DNA from: Paracoccus sp. M683
Lineage (GTDB): Bacteria > Pseudomonadota > Alphaproteobacteria > Rhodobacterales > Rhodobacteraceae
Direction: 5' to 3'
NCBI RefSeq assembly: GCF_007096355.1
Contig: NZ_VKDF01000004.1
Coordinates: 496,357 to 560,356, forward strand
Length of the DNA: 64,000 bases
The notes below the pieces were generated by a model. It was not told where the DNA came from, ran no database searches, and saw only the letters and a program-made list of their open reading frames with translations. Position 1 is the stretch's first letter; each line of letters opens with the position of its first letter. Positions 8,194 through 16,785 of the stretch are shown here, in pieces. The position numbers were made by a program, and so were the translations under genes.

Positions 8194-9330
8194 ATGAGAC
8201 AGTCACAGCGCGGGCAGGTGGACCCGTTCATCGTCATGGACGTGATGGAGGCCGCGCGCGCCGCAGAGGCCGCAGGTCGTCGCGTCATCCATATGGAGGT
8301 CGGCCAGCCCAGCACCCCGGCACCCGAGGGCGCGCGCCGCGCCTTGGCGGCGGCGCTGGACCAGCCGCTTGGCTATACCGTGGCACTGGGCATCCCGGAA
8401 TTGCGGCAAGGCATCGCGGATCTCTATCAGCGCTGGTATGGCGTCACGCTGGATCCGGCGCGGGTGGTGGTGACGCCCGGCTCGTCGGGGGCGTTCATCC
8501 TGGCCTTTTCGGCGCTGTTCGACGCGGGCGACAAGGTGGCCTTGGGCGCGCCCGGTTATCCCAGCTATCGCCAGATCATGCGGGCCATGTCGCTGGACCC
8601 CGTCGCCATCCCGACCCGGCTTGAAGATCGTTTCCAACCGCGGCCGCAGGACATTCCCGCCGATGCGGCCGGGCTGATGCTGGCCTCGCCCGGCAATCCC
8701 TCGGGCACGATGCTGTCGCTGGATGCGCTGCGCGGTCTGATCCAGCACGCGCAGGCGCAGGGCACGGCCGTCATCTCTGACGAGATATATCACGGCCTCA
8801 GCTATGGGGAACGCGCCCATTCAGCGCTGGAAATCAGTGATGACGTGTTCATCATCAATTCCTTCAGCAAGTATTTCAGCATGACCGGCTGGCGCGTCGG
8901 CTGGATGGTGGTGCCGCAATCCCATCTGCGCACGGTGGAACGGCTGGCGCAGAACCTGTTCATCTGCCCGCCCCATGCCAGTCAGGTCGCGGCGCTTGCC
9001 GCGCTGGATTGCCATGACGAGGCACAGGCCAATCTTGCCACCTATGCCGAAAACCGCCGGCTGATGCTGGACGGCCTGCCCAAGGCCGGCTTCGACCGCA
9101 TCGCACCGCCCGATGGCGCGTTCTATATCTATGCTGATGTCTCGGCCCATACCGATGACAGCGTGGCCTTCGCCGCCGAGATCCTGGACCGCGCCGGCGT
9201 GGCCGTCACGCCTGGTGTCGATTTCGATGCCGATCGCGGCCGTCGGATGCTGCGCTTTTCCTATGCCCGCTCGACGCCCGAGATCGCCGAGGGTCTGGCC
9301 CGGCTGCAAACCTTCATGGCGGCGCGATGA
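8194..9330 (+). CDS. PLP-dependent aminotransferase, class I/II
   Basis: A 378-aa fold-type I aminotransferase. The PLP lysine lies in NSFSKYFSMTGWRVGW, the ring-stacking loop in TPGSSGAF, and the Asp/Tyr that contact PLP in SDEIYHGL. A C-terminal Arg region (MLRFSYA) would bind the substrate carboxylate. ATG 8194 is chosen because translation upstream of it runs through the intergenic repeat. Substrate specificity is not clear; aspartate, aromatic or alanine-type substrates are all possible. It overlaps the amidase gene by four bases (ATGA), so the two are translationally coupled although functionally unrelated. Confidence 0.88.
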   Translation: MRQSQRGQVDPFIVMDVMEAARAAEAAGRRVIHMEVGQPSTPAPEGARRALAAALDQPLGYTVALGIPELRQGIADLYQRWYGVTLDPARVVVTPGSSGAFILAFSALFDAGDKVALGAPGYPSYRQIMRAMSLDPVAIPTRLEDRFQPRPQDIPADAAGLMLASPGNPSGTMLSLDALRGLIQHAQAQGTAVISDEIYHGLSYGERAHSALEISDDVFIINSFSKYFSMTGWRVGWMVVPQSHLRTVERLAQNLFICPPHASQVAALAALDCHDEAQANLATYAENRRLMLDGLPKAGFDRIAPPDGAFYIYADVSAHTDDSVAFAAEILDRAGVAVTPGVDFDADRGRRMLRFSYARSTPEIAEGLARLQTFMAAR

Positions 9331-10562
9331 GGCTGGTCGCCTCGCTTCTGCTGCTGGTGGCGATGCTGGCGGGGCAGGGCGCGGCGGCGCAGGATGCCGC
9401 GCGGCTGGACCTGGGCGCCTCGGCATTGACGGCCGAGGGGCGCGACCGTGGCCGCCCGCGGCCCATGGAACTGGTTCTGACGCTTGATCAGCCGGTGCCT
9501 TACCGCGTCTTTCTGCTGGATGGCCCGCCCCGGCTGGTGGTCGACCTGAAGGGGCTGGATTTCGGCACGGCACAGCCCGCGCAGCTGTTCGGCGCGGGCC
9601 TGGTGCCCGCGATCCGGTGGGGGCGATTCCAGCGTGGCTGGTCGCGGATCGTGGCGGAACTGCCCGGCCCCTATGCGATCACCCAAAGCAGCCTGTCGAC
9701 CCGTGCGATGCAGCCCCGGCTGACCATCGCGCTGAAGCCGGTCCCGCCCGAGGATTTCCGCCCCCGCGCCAGTGCCGCCGCCGCCCTGCGAAACCTGCCC
9801 GATCCGGCGAAGCTTGGCGTTGGGGCTGCCGATGCGGCCAAGCCGGATGGCCTTGTGGCGGACCGGTTGCTGGTGGCGCTGGACCCCGGCCATGGCGGCA
9901 TCGACCCCGGCGCCCTGGCCGATGGGGAATCCGAGGCAAAGATCGTGCTGTCCTTCGCGCTTGCCGCGCGCGATGCGCTGGAACGCGCCGGGATCGGCGT
10001 GGTGCTGACCCGCGCCGATGATCGCTTTCTGGGGCTGGAGGCGCGGATGACCGCCGCGCGCGAGGCAGGGGCTGACCTGTTCATCTCGCTTCACGCCGAC
10101 GCCCTGCCTGCGGGCGAGGCCGCAGGTGCGACGATCTATCTGTGGGATCCCGCCGCCAATGACGCCGCCACCCGCATTCTGGCCGAGCGTCATGACCGCG
10201 ATGACCTGCTGGCCGGGCTGGACCTGACGGGCACCGATGACGGGCTGGCGGGTGTGCTGATGGATATGGTGCGCACCGAAACCCAGCCCCGGTCAGTGAA
10301 TTTCGCCAAGTTCCTGGCCTCGCGCATGGCGCTTTCGGGGATCGACATGCATCGTCGCCCGGTTCAGGGGGCGCGCTTTTCGGTGCTGAAATCGCCCGAT
10401 ATTCCCTCGGTCCTGCTGGAGCTGGGCTTTCTGACCGATCCGACCGACCGCAGCCATCTGACCGATCCGGCCTGGCAATCGCAGATGGTCGGCGCGCTGG
10501 TCGCCGCGATCAGCGGATGGGCCCGTGACGAAGGCGCACGGGCGGCGCTGCTGCGGCAATAG
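9327..10562 (+). CDS. N-acetylmuramoyl-L-alanine amidase (AmiC type)
   Basis: A periplasmic zinc amidase that cleaves the stem peptide from peptidoglycan, used in daughter-cell separation. It is 411 aa: a signal peptide (about residues 1-23), an AMIN domain (about 45-140) that targets the septum or peptidoglycan, then an Amidase_3 domain from about 180. Zinc ligands are His in LDPGHGGIDPGA, Glu in GESEAKIVL and His in ISLHADA. The catalytic Glu is likely in LLELGFLTDPTD near the C-terminus. PBP1A lies one gene downstream, a second wall enzyme in the neighbourhood. Confidence 0.93.
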   Translation: MRLVASLLLLVAMLAGQGAAAQDAARLDLGASALTAEGRDRGRPRPMELVLTLDQPVPYRVFLLDGPPRLVVDLKGLDFGTAQPAQLFGAGLVPAIRWGRFQRGWSRIVAELPGPYAITQSSLSTRAMQPRLTIALKPVPPEDFRPRASAAAALRNLPDPAKLGVGAADAAKPDGLVADRLLVALDPGHGGIDPGALADGESEAKIVLSFALAARDALERAGIGVVLTRADDRFLGLEARMTAAREAGADLFISLHADALPAGEAAGATIYLWDPAANDAATRILAERHDRDDLLAGLDLTGTDDGLAGVLMDMVRTETQPRSVNFAKFLASRMALSGIDMHRRPVQGARFSVLKSPDIPSVLLELGFLTDPTDRSHLTDPAWQSQMVGALVAAISGWARDEGARAALLRQ

Positions 10563-10642
10563 CCGCGTTGCCGTCGATATTCGTTCCCTTTTTGTTTCGA
10601 TCTGCTAACCTGTCGCCACCATGGGGGAACCGGGTGGCGGTG

Positions 10643-11482
10643 ATGGATCAATGGGCGAAATATGAAAGCTTCAGGGCGCTGCATCAGGGCGCGACGGCCT
10701 TTGTGATGCCGAACCCGTGGGATGCCGGTTCGGCCCGGCTTCTGGCTTCGCTTGGCTTCGCGGCATTGGGGACGACCAGCGCGGGCTATGCCTTTTCCAG
10801 GGGGCGGCGGGATTCCTTCGCCGGCCTGTCGCGTGACGAGATCCTGACCAACGCGGCCGAGATCGTCGCGGCGACCAGCCTGCCTGTATCGGCCGATCTT
10901 GAGGATGGCTTTGGCCGCGCGCCCGAAACCTGCGCCCTGACCATGCAACTGGCCTGCGATGCCGGGCTGGTCGGCGGCTCGATCGAGGATGCGACCGGGC
11001 AGGCCGCGGCGCCCATCCACGATTTCGCGCTGGCGGTCGACCGGGTCGCCGCCGCCGCCGAGGCCACGAGGGGGCGCCCCATCCTGCTGACGGCGCGGGC
11101 CGACAATTTCATCTGCGGCCGGCCCGATCTGGCCGATACGATCCGGCGGCTGCAAGCCTTTTCCGAGGCAGGCGCCGACGTGCTTTATGCGCCGGGCCTG
11201 CCTGATCTGGATGCGATCCGCACCGTCTGCCGCGAGGTGGGCAAGCCGGTCAATGTCGTCATGGGGTTGGCAGCGTCCACCCATTCGCTGCGGGATCTGG
11301 CAGATGCGGGCGTGCGCCGCGTCAGCGTCGGCGGTTCCTTCGCGCGTGCCGCCCTGGGCGCGGTGATGCGCGCCGCGACAGAGGTGCTGTCGACCGGCAC
11401 CTTCACCTATGCCGAGGCCGCCATTCCCGATGCGACCATCGCGGCGCTGATGTCGCAGGAAAAGCAGGCAGGCCGTGTCTGA
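10643..11482 (+). CDS. Isocitrate lyase/PEP mutase-family protein
   Basis: A 279-aa alpha/beta-barrel protein of the ICL/PEP mutase superfamily. FVMPNPWDAGSARLLASLGF opens the barrel, and SADLEDGFGRAPE carries the Mg-binding acidic residues. The superfamily catalytic Cys loop (KKCGH of isocitrate lyase) is absent, so it is not isocitrate lyase. Relatives include oxaloacetate hydrolase- and carboxyphosphoenolpyruvate mutase-like enzymes; the reaction here is unknown. The start is ATG 10643 or GTG 10634. An earlier in-frame ATG at 10568 would add a non-homologous leader. Confidence 0.82.
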   Translation: MDQWAKYESFRALHQGATAFVMPNPWDAGSARLLASLGFAALGTTSAGYAFSRGRRDSFAGLSRDEILTNAAEIVAATSLPVSADLEDGFGRAPETCALTMQLACDAGLVGGSIEDATGQAAAPIHDFALAVDRVAAAAEATRGRPILLTARADNFICGRPDLADTIRRLQAFSEAGADVLYAPGLPDLDAIRTVCREVGKPVNVVMGLAASTHSLRDLADAGVRRVSVGGSFARAALGAVMRAATEVLSTGTFTYAEAAIPDATIAALMSQEKQAGRV

Positions 11483-11513
11483 AAGCGCCGCGCCGCGATA
11501 ACCCAAGGTTGTT

Positions 11514-11542
11514 TTGACGCGCCAACCCCCGCAGACTATAGA
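11514..11542 (+). promoter_or_regulatory. Sigma-70-type promoter of the PBP1A gene
   Basis: TTGACG (11514-11519) and TATAGA (11537-11542) are separated by exactly 17 bases, near consensus for a housekeeping promoter. Transcription would begin around 11549, about 20 bases before the TTG start at 11571. The TTG of the -35 box is in frame with the gene and can be mistaken for its start. Confidence 0.65.
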
Positions 11543-11570
11543 GGCAGGCGATTCACGAAAGGTCCGGCCC

Positions 11571-14120
11571 TTGATCCGCGGTATTCTCTCTTTCTTCGGT
11601 GGCATCTTCTCTTGGGTCGTGACGGCCCTTGTCTTCGGGGCGCTGACCGTTGGCGGGATCTTCTGGATCTATTCGCGCGACCTGCCCAGTCACGAAACGC
11701 TGGCCCAGTATACGCCCAAGACGATCAGCCGCATCTATTCCGGCGAAGGCCGCCTGATCGACGAATTTGCCGAGGAACGGCGCCTGTTCGTGCCGATCGA
11801 GGAAATCCCCGATCTGGTCAAGCAGGCCTTCATCAGCGCCGAGGACAAGAATTTCTATAACCATCCTGGCTATGACATCCGTGGCATCATCGGTGCTGCG
11901 GTGCAGGCGGTGCAGTCGCGCGGGGAAAGCGTGCGGGGGGCCTCGACCATCACCCAGCAGGTGATGAAGAACTTCCTGCTGTCCAGCGATCGCAGCGTCG
12001 AACGCAAGGTCAAGGAACTGATCCTGGCCACCCGGCTGGAACACACGCTGACCAAGGACCAGATCCTTGAACTGTATCTGAACGAGATCTTCCTGGGCCA
12101 AAACAGCTTTGGCGTCGCGGCAGCCGCCCAGACCTATTTCAACAAGACCCTGTCCGAACTGTCCCCGCACGAGGCCGCGACCCTGGCCGCCATGCCGCAG
12201 GCGCCGGGTCGCTATCACCCAGTTCGCGCCAAGGACCGTGTGACCGAGCGGCGCAACTATGTCCTGCGCGAGATGTGGCAGAACGGCTATATCGACCAGG
12301 CGACCTATGAAGCCGAGGCCGAGCTGCCCCTGCGCAGTGTCCAGAACGGCGATTTCCCCTCGTTCCAGCAGCAATTGCCGCCGCGCGATTACTTCACCGA
12401 CGAGATCCGCCGCCAGCTGAGCCGCGAGTTTGGGCAAGAGGAGTTTTTCGGCGGTGGCCTGGCCATCCGCGCCACGGTCGAGCCCGAGATGCAGACCGTC
12501 GCCGGCAAGGCCTTGCGCGATGCGCTGGAACAGTATGACCGTGGCCGTGGTGTCTGGCGCGGCACCGGCCAGACCATCCCGGCCGAGCAGCTGGCGGACG
12601 AGGCCGCATGGCGCGGTGCGCTGTTCGAAGCCGAGGTGCCGCGCGACATTCCCGACTGGATGCCCGCCGTGGTGCTGGAACTGGGCCAAAGCGATGCTCG
12701 CATCGGCATCGAGGGCATTCAGGAAGATGCAGACGGCCACTGGATCCCGGCCAAGGATGTGCAATGGGCGCGCAAGCGTCTGGCCGAGGGCGGGCTGGGG
12801 CCGCGTGCACGGGTCGCCTCGGATCTGCTGGATGTGGGCGATGTGGTGCTGGTGCGCGCCATGACCGATGACAATGACGGCAGCTTCATCCGCTGGACCC
12901 TGCGGCAGGTGCCCGAGGTTCAGGGCGGCTTCATGGCGATGGACGTCAATACCGGCCGCGTCGTGGCGATGCAGGGTGGGTTCAGCTATCAGTCCTCGGT
13001 CTTCAACCGCGCCACGCAGGCGATGCGTCAGCCGGGGTCCAGCTTCAAGCCCTTCGTCTATGCCGCAGCCTTGGACAATAACTATACCCCTGCCACCATC
13101 GTCGTGGACGAGGCGATCAAGGTGAACACCCCGCAGGGGCTGTGGACGCCCAAGAATGCGGGTGGGCGTTTCTATGGCCCGACGCCGCTGCGCACCGGGA
13201 TCGAACAGTCCAGAAACCTGATGACCATCCGCATCGCCCAGGATATCGGGATGGACCGGGTGGCCGAATATGCCGAACGTTTCGGCGTCTATGACCATCT
13301 TGATCCGTTCCTGGCCAACAGCCTTGGCGCGCAGGAAACCACGCTGTTCAAGATGGTCGCGGCCTATGCCATGTTCGCCAATGGCGGCGAGCGGGTCGAA
13401 CCCACGCTGGTCGACCGCGTGCAGGACCGGCGCGGGCGCACCATCTATCGTCACGACAAGCGGGTCTGCGAAACCTGCGGCCAGCAGGCCCTGCCCGCCG
13501 GTCAGGCCCCGGTCATCGACAATAACCGCGAGCGGGTGATGGATGCGGTGACCGCCTATCAGTTGACCTCGATGATGGAAGGCGTGGTCAAGCGCGGCTC
13601 GGGCAAGGGCGTGAACCTGCCGGTGCCGATCGCGGGCAAGACCGGCACCACCAACGACGCCAAGGACGTGTGGTTCATCGGCTTTTCCAGCAATATCGTT
13701 GCCGGCTGCTATCTGGGCTATGACCAGCCACGCACCCTGGGCAGTGATGCCTATGGCGGGACGCTGTGCGTGCCGGTGTTCAACGCCTTCATGCGCGAGG
13801 CGGTCAAGAAATATGGCGGGTCGGACTTCCGGGTGCCTCCGGGCGGCTATTGGGTCAAGATCAACCGCATCACCGGCCAGCGCCTGCCTGACGACGCCAC
13901 CGGCGCCGACGTGATCGCCGAATATTTCCGCGAGGGCGCCGATCCGAACTGGGGCGCGCCGCTGATCGTGTCGGGCTTTGGCGATGGCGACGTGGTGCTG
14001 CCCTGGCAGGCCAGCGCCGACAGCGGTGCAGCAACCGCGATCACCACCTCGACCGGGCAGCAGCGGGTCATCCCGAAAAAGGCCGATTTCGGCACGCTGA
14101 GTTCGGGCGGGCTGTATTAA
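11571..14120 (+). CDS. mrcA: Penicillin-binding protein 1A, bifunctional transglycosylase/transpeptidase
   Basis: A class A PBP that polymerises and cross-links peptidoglycan, anchored by one N-terminal membrane segment. The GT51 transglycosylase domain has EDKNFYNHPGYD (catalytic Glu) and GASTITQQVMKNFLL. An OB-like linker region follows. The transpeptidase has PGSSFKPFVYAAALD (catalytic Ser and Lys), SRN in IEQSRNLMT, and KTGTTNDAKD. The TTG start at 11571 (849 aa) sits behind GAAAGG and just after a strong promoter. An in-frame TTG at 11514 falls on the -35 box and is rejected. Length is normal for alphaproteobacterial PBP1A. Confidence 0.95.
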   Translation: MIRGILSFFGGIFSWVVTALVFGALTVGGIFWIYSRDLPSHETLAQYTPKTISRIYSGEGRLIDEFAEERRLFVPIEEIPDLVKQAFISAEDKNFYNHPGYDIRGIIGAAVQAVQSRGESVRGASTITQQVMKNFLLSSDRSVERKVKELILATRLEHTLTKDQILELYLNEIFLGQNSFGVAAAAQTYFNKTLSELSPHEAATLAAMPQAPGRYHPVRAKDRVTERRNYVLREMWQNGYIDQATYEAEAELPLRSVQNGDFPSFQQQLPPRDYFTDEIRRQLSREFGQEEFFGGGLAIRATVEPEMQTVAGKALRDALEQYDRGRGVWRGTGQTIPAEQLADEAAWRGALFEAEVPRDIPDWMPAVVLELGQSDARIGIEGIQEDADGHWIPAKDVQWARKRLAEGGLGPRARVASDLLDVGDVVLVRAMTDDNDGSFIRWTLRQVPEVQGGFMAMDVNTGRVVAMQGGFSYQSSVFNRATQAMRQPGSSFKPFVYAAALDNNYTPATIVVDEAIKVNTPQGLWTPKNAGGRFYGPTPLRTGIEQSRNLMTIRIAQDIGMDRVAEYAERFGVYDHLDPFLANSLGAQETTLFKMVAAYAMFANGGERVEPTLVDRVQDRRGRTIYRHDKRVCETCGQQALPAGQAPVIDNNRERVMDAVTAYQLTSMMEGVVKRGSGKGVNLPVPIAGKTGTTNDAKDVWFIGFSSNIVAGCYLGYDQPRTLGSDAYGGTLCVPVFNAFMREAVKKYGGSDFRVPPGGYWVKINRITGQRLPDDATGADVIAEYFREGADPNWGAPLIVSGFGDGDVVLPWQASADSGAATAITTSTGQQRVIPKKADFGTLSSGGLY

Positions 14121-14149
14121 CTAGGGCCGGACAGCGGCCGCGACCTGTC

Positions 14150-14611
14150 TCAGGGGCAGGGGCGGTTGGTCCAGCGATCAGGATTGGACACCCGCCAGCA
14201 TTGATACCGGGTGCCATAGGCTGTGACGCTGGCGGCCTGGGTTTCCTTCGAGACGTTGAACTCGATGACATCCTGAACGCTGCGCGCGGCGTCATCCGAC
14301 AGGTTCTCGCGCGTCATCACCACCGCGCCGCGCGGCAGGCCGATGATCTCGCCCGAATAGACGTTGATGGTTTCCTTGTAGTTGCCTTCAACCGGCTCGT
14401 TCGGCGGGTTTTGCAGCCTCGACTGGATGATCGCGGCGGCCTCGTCCAGCGATTCCTGCCCGGTCAGGCCGAACTGCGCCGCGTCTTGCAGGCTGTAATC
14501 ATCGGCGGTCACCGCAGGCGCGTCGCCCCAGCCACCGCCGGCAGGGCGCAGCGTGGCCGAGACGCAGGCCGCAACCAGGGATGCGAGGGCGATGGGAATG
14601 ACGATCTTCAT
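14150..14611 (-). CDS. Putative lipoprotein
   Basis: A 153-aa protein whose first 17 residues form a lipoprotein signal with lipobox LVAAC. The mature part has no domain I recognise. Two further cysteines near the end (YQCWR, RPCP) could form a disulfide. ATG 14611 is preceded by AGAAGG at good spacing and gives a clean signal. An upstream in-frame start would hide it. It lies 65 bases downstream of the RIP-like gene on the same strand and could be cotranscribed, but its higher GC resembles the chromosome average. Confidence 0.78.
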   Translation of the reverse strand: MKIVIPIALASLVAACVSATLRPAGGGWGDAPAVTADDYSLQDAAQFGLTGQESLDEAAAIIQSRLQNPPNEPVEGNYKETINVYSGEIIGLPRGAVVMTRENLSDDAARSVQDVIEFNVSKETQAASVTAYGTRYQCWRVSNPDRWTNRPCP

Positions 14612-14676
14612 CGGGCCTTCTTTCTGATAAGGTCGGGTCGCTGCCAGCCTCGGCGCGCAGCAGGTATGCGGCAAGG

Positions 14677-15237
14677 TCAGCGGTGCTTTACCCGCACCTT
14701 GTAGTCATTGGCCTTGGTGCGCGCGCTCCAGTCGACATCGGCGCTGGCGATTTCGGTGCCGTTCATGACGGCCATGCTGACGTCCTGAAAACGCAGCGCC
14801 TCGGCAAAGCCAAGGGCGCAGCACAGCATTGCATTCTGGACATTGGCGAAGGTCGTCGTGCCAGCCTTGGCATTGTAGAACGTCGTCAGCGCATTATCCA
14901 GATCATCAAGCGTCACGGTTTTCCCGCTATGTCGTGACCAACCCAGGCTGCCGTAATCGGTTTTGCCGTTGAACTGGGATGCAACGGCGCCGCTGCCATT
15001 ATATTTAGATCCGGCAAACAGGAATAATTCACCGTCCTTGTTTCTGAATCCCTGAATGTAAAGATCACCGTATTGGATCATCAGCTTTACACGTCTGGCC
15101 AAAGAAAATCCGACCTCGACTTCCACGCAATTGGCAGCCCCTGCGGTGCGAGGGACAAGATCCCCGGTTGCGGCCTCTAAAGTCGCCAAGGTCCGATTGA
15201 GTGCGGTGATATTCGCAATATATTCGTTCTTGGTCAT
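14677..15237 (-). CDS. Ribosome-inactivating-protein (rRNA N-glycosylase fold) homologue
   Basis: A 186-aa protein without signal peptide or partner domain that I read as a free-standing RIP domain. In the order seen in the ricin and Shiga toxin A chains it has a beta-hairpin with Tyr60 (GDLYIQGFRNKDGELFLF), Tyr95 (KTDYGSL), a helix with Glu146 and Arg149 in AEALRFQ, and Trp170 (ADVDW). EALRF is identical to the Shiga toxin A active-site helix as I recall it. These five positions correspond to the two Tyr, Glu, Arg and Trp of the family active site. Known members remove one adenine from the sarcin-ricin loop; activity here is inferred. ATG 15237 follows AGGAGA. The 5' half is AT-rich compared with its neighbours (about 38% GC over 15001-15060), suggesting transfer. 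It is divergent from prfB. Confidence 0.72.
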   Translation of the reverse strand: MTKNEYIANITALNRTLATLEAATGDLVPRTAGAANCVEVEVGFSLARRVKLMIQYGDLYIQGFRNKDGELFLFAGSKYNGSGAVASQFNGKTDYGSLGWSRHSGKTVTLDDLDNALTTFYNAKAGTTTFANVQNAMLCCALGFAEALRFQDVSMAVMNGTEIASADVDWSARTKANDYKVRVKHR

Positions 15238-15540
15238 TAACGTTCTCCTCTTGCAAGGCAAAGCGGTTATGCCATGGCTAGCACCACCACGGGCTGATCT
15301 GCAATAGTTTGGTGCAATTCATGCGGCAGTAACTTCCCGTCGATGCAATATGAAATCTGACGAAATCTCTTTATATAGAATGGATGCGGAATTGGCGGGA
15401 AAATCGTCTTGCGACGTCGCTGCCGTCCGATCTGCAATGCGGGGCGGGGTGCATCAGCGGTTGGCGCAGTCAGTGCCACCCTTGTTCGTGGCGTCCGCGC
15501 GCGTTATCTGTGCTGCCTTGACGATACCCGAGGAAGTCCG
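15238..15540. other. Divergent intergenic region between the RIP-like gene and prfB
   Basis: About 300 bases without a convincing gene. The left half is AT-rich and contains CTTTATATAGAAT (about 15368-15380), which could supply a -10 element on either strand. The right half returns to high GC and ends with GAGGAA before prfB. Open frames here have no recognisable sequence. Confidence 0.5.
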
Positions 15541-16668
15541 ATGCGCGCAGAAACCCAGGCCACCATTGACGCCATCCGCAAATCGCTGACCCTGCTGGGG
15601 CAGCGGATGGATTGGGACACCGCACCGCACCGCCTGGAAGAGATGAACGCCATGATCGAGGATGGCGATCTGTGGTCCGATCCCGAACGCGCGCAAAAGC
15701 TGATGCGCGAACGTCAGGCCCTGTCCGAGGCGGTCGAGACCTATCGCCGGATCAGCGCCGATCTGGATGCCAATGCCGAGATGGTTGAACTGGCCGGCGA
15801 GGAAGGCGATGCCGATCTGGTGGCCGAGGCCGAGACCAACCTGAAGGCGCTGGCCGCCGACGCCGCCCAGAAAGAGTTGGAGGCGCTGCTGAACGGCGAG
15901 GCCGATGGCAATGACACCTTCCTTGAAATCAACGCGGGCGCGGGCGGCACCGAAAGCTGTGACTGGGCCAGCATGCTGGCGCGGATGTATGTGCGTTGGG
16001 CCGAGAAGAAGGGCTATGACGTCGAGTTGATGAGCGAAAGCGCCGGCGAAGAGGCCGGCATCCGGTCGGCGGCCTACAAGATCAGCGGCCATAATGCCTA
16101 TGGCTGGCTGAAATCGGAAAGCGGCGTGCACCGGCTGGTCCGCATCAGCCCCTATGACAGCGCGGCGCGGAGGCATACCTCGTTTTCATCGGTCTGGGTC
16201 TATCCGGTGGTGGACGACAATATCGAGATCACCATTCCCGATAACGAGATCCGCATCGACACCTATCGTTCGTCCGGGGCCGGTGGGCAGCACGTGAACA
16301 CCACCGATTCGGCCGTGCGCATCACCCACCTGCCGACCGGGATTGTCGTGACCAGTTCGGAAAAATCGCAGCACCAGAACCGTGCGAACGCCATGGCTGC
16401 GCTGAAATCGCGGCTGTATCAGGCCGAGTTGGACCGCCGCAACGCCGCCATCAACGCCCAGCATGATGCCAAGGGCGATGCGGGCTGGGGCAACCAGATC
16501 CGGTCCTATGTGCTGCAACCCTATCAGATGGTGAAGGACCTGCGCACCGGCGAGGAAACCAGCGACACTCAGGGCGTTCTGGATGGTGATCTGGATGCCT
16601 TCATGGCCGCCACACTGGCGCTGGATGTCGCTGGAAAAAGCCGCGCCGAGGCCAATGCCGAGGACTAG
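15541..16668 (+). CDS. prfB: Peptide chain release factor 2
   Basis: The release factor that reads UGA and UAA and triggers hydrolysis of peptidyl-tRNA. At 375 aa it has normal length. The GGQ loop is in [18 protein letters not shown], the upstream domain has [12 protein letters not shown], and domain 2 carries the anticodon-like region around [21 protein letters not shown] 15541 follows CGAGGAAG. The coding sequence is continuous from the start, so the programmed +1 frameshift found near codon 25 in many bacteria is absent. The longer in-frame reading from 15409 is intergenic. Confidence 0.96.
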   Translation: MRAETQATIDAIRKSLTLLGQRMDWDTAPHRLEEMNAMIEDGDLWSDPERAQKLMRERQALSEAVETYRRISADLDANAEMVELAGEEGDADLVAEAETNLKALAADAAQKELEALLNGEADGNDTFLEINAGAGGTESCDWASMLARMYVRWAEKKGYDVELMSESAGEEAGIRSAAYKISGHNAYGWLKSESGVHRLVRISPYDSAARRHTSFSSVWVYPVVDDNIEITIPDNEIRIDTYRSSGAGGQHVNTTDSAVRITHLPTGIVVTSSEKSQHQNRANAMAALKSRLYQAELDRRNAAINAQHDAKGDAGWGNQIRSYVLQPYQMVKDLRTGEETSDTQGVLDGDLDAFMAATLALDVAGKSRAEANAED

Positions 16669-16785
16669 GCCTGTCGTCGCGGCCTGATATGGCGGCAACG
16701 ATGTGAATGGCCGGCTCTGCGTTCGGGTCGGGGTTTTCATTCCGCTGCCGGGCGGGCAGGATCGCGCGGCAATGACGGAGAGCAG

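Noticed and set aside
11553..13454. A 633-codon minus-strand open frame inside the PBP1A gene
   Set aside because: Antisense shadow; the PBP1A motifs on the other strand are unambiguous.
15267..15479. A 70-codon minus-strand open frame between the RIP-like gene and prfB
   Set aside because: No ribosome-binding site, no recognisable sequence, and it covers the expected divergent promoter region.
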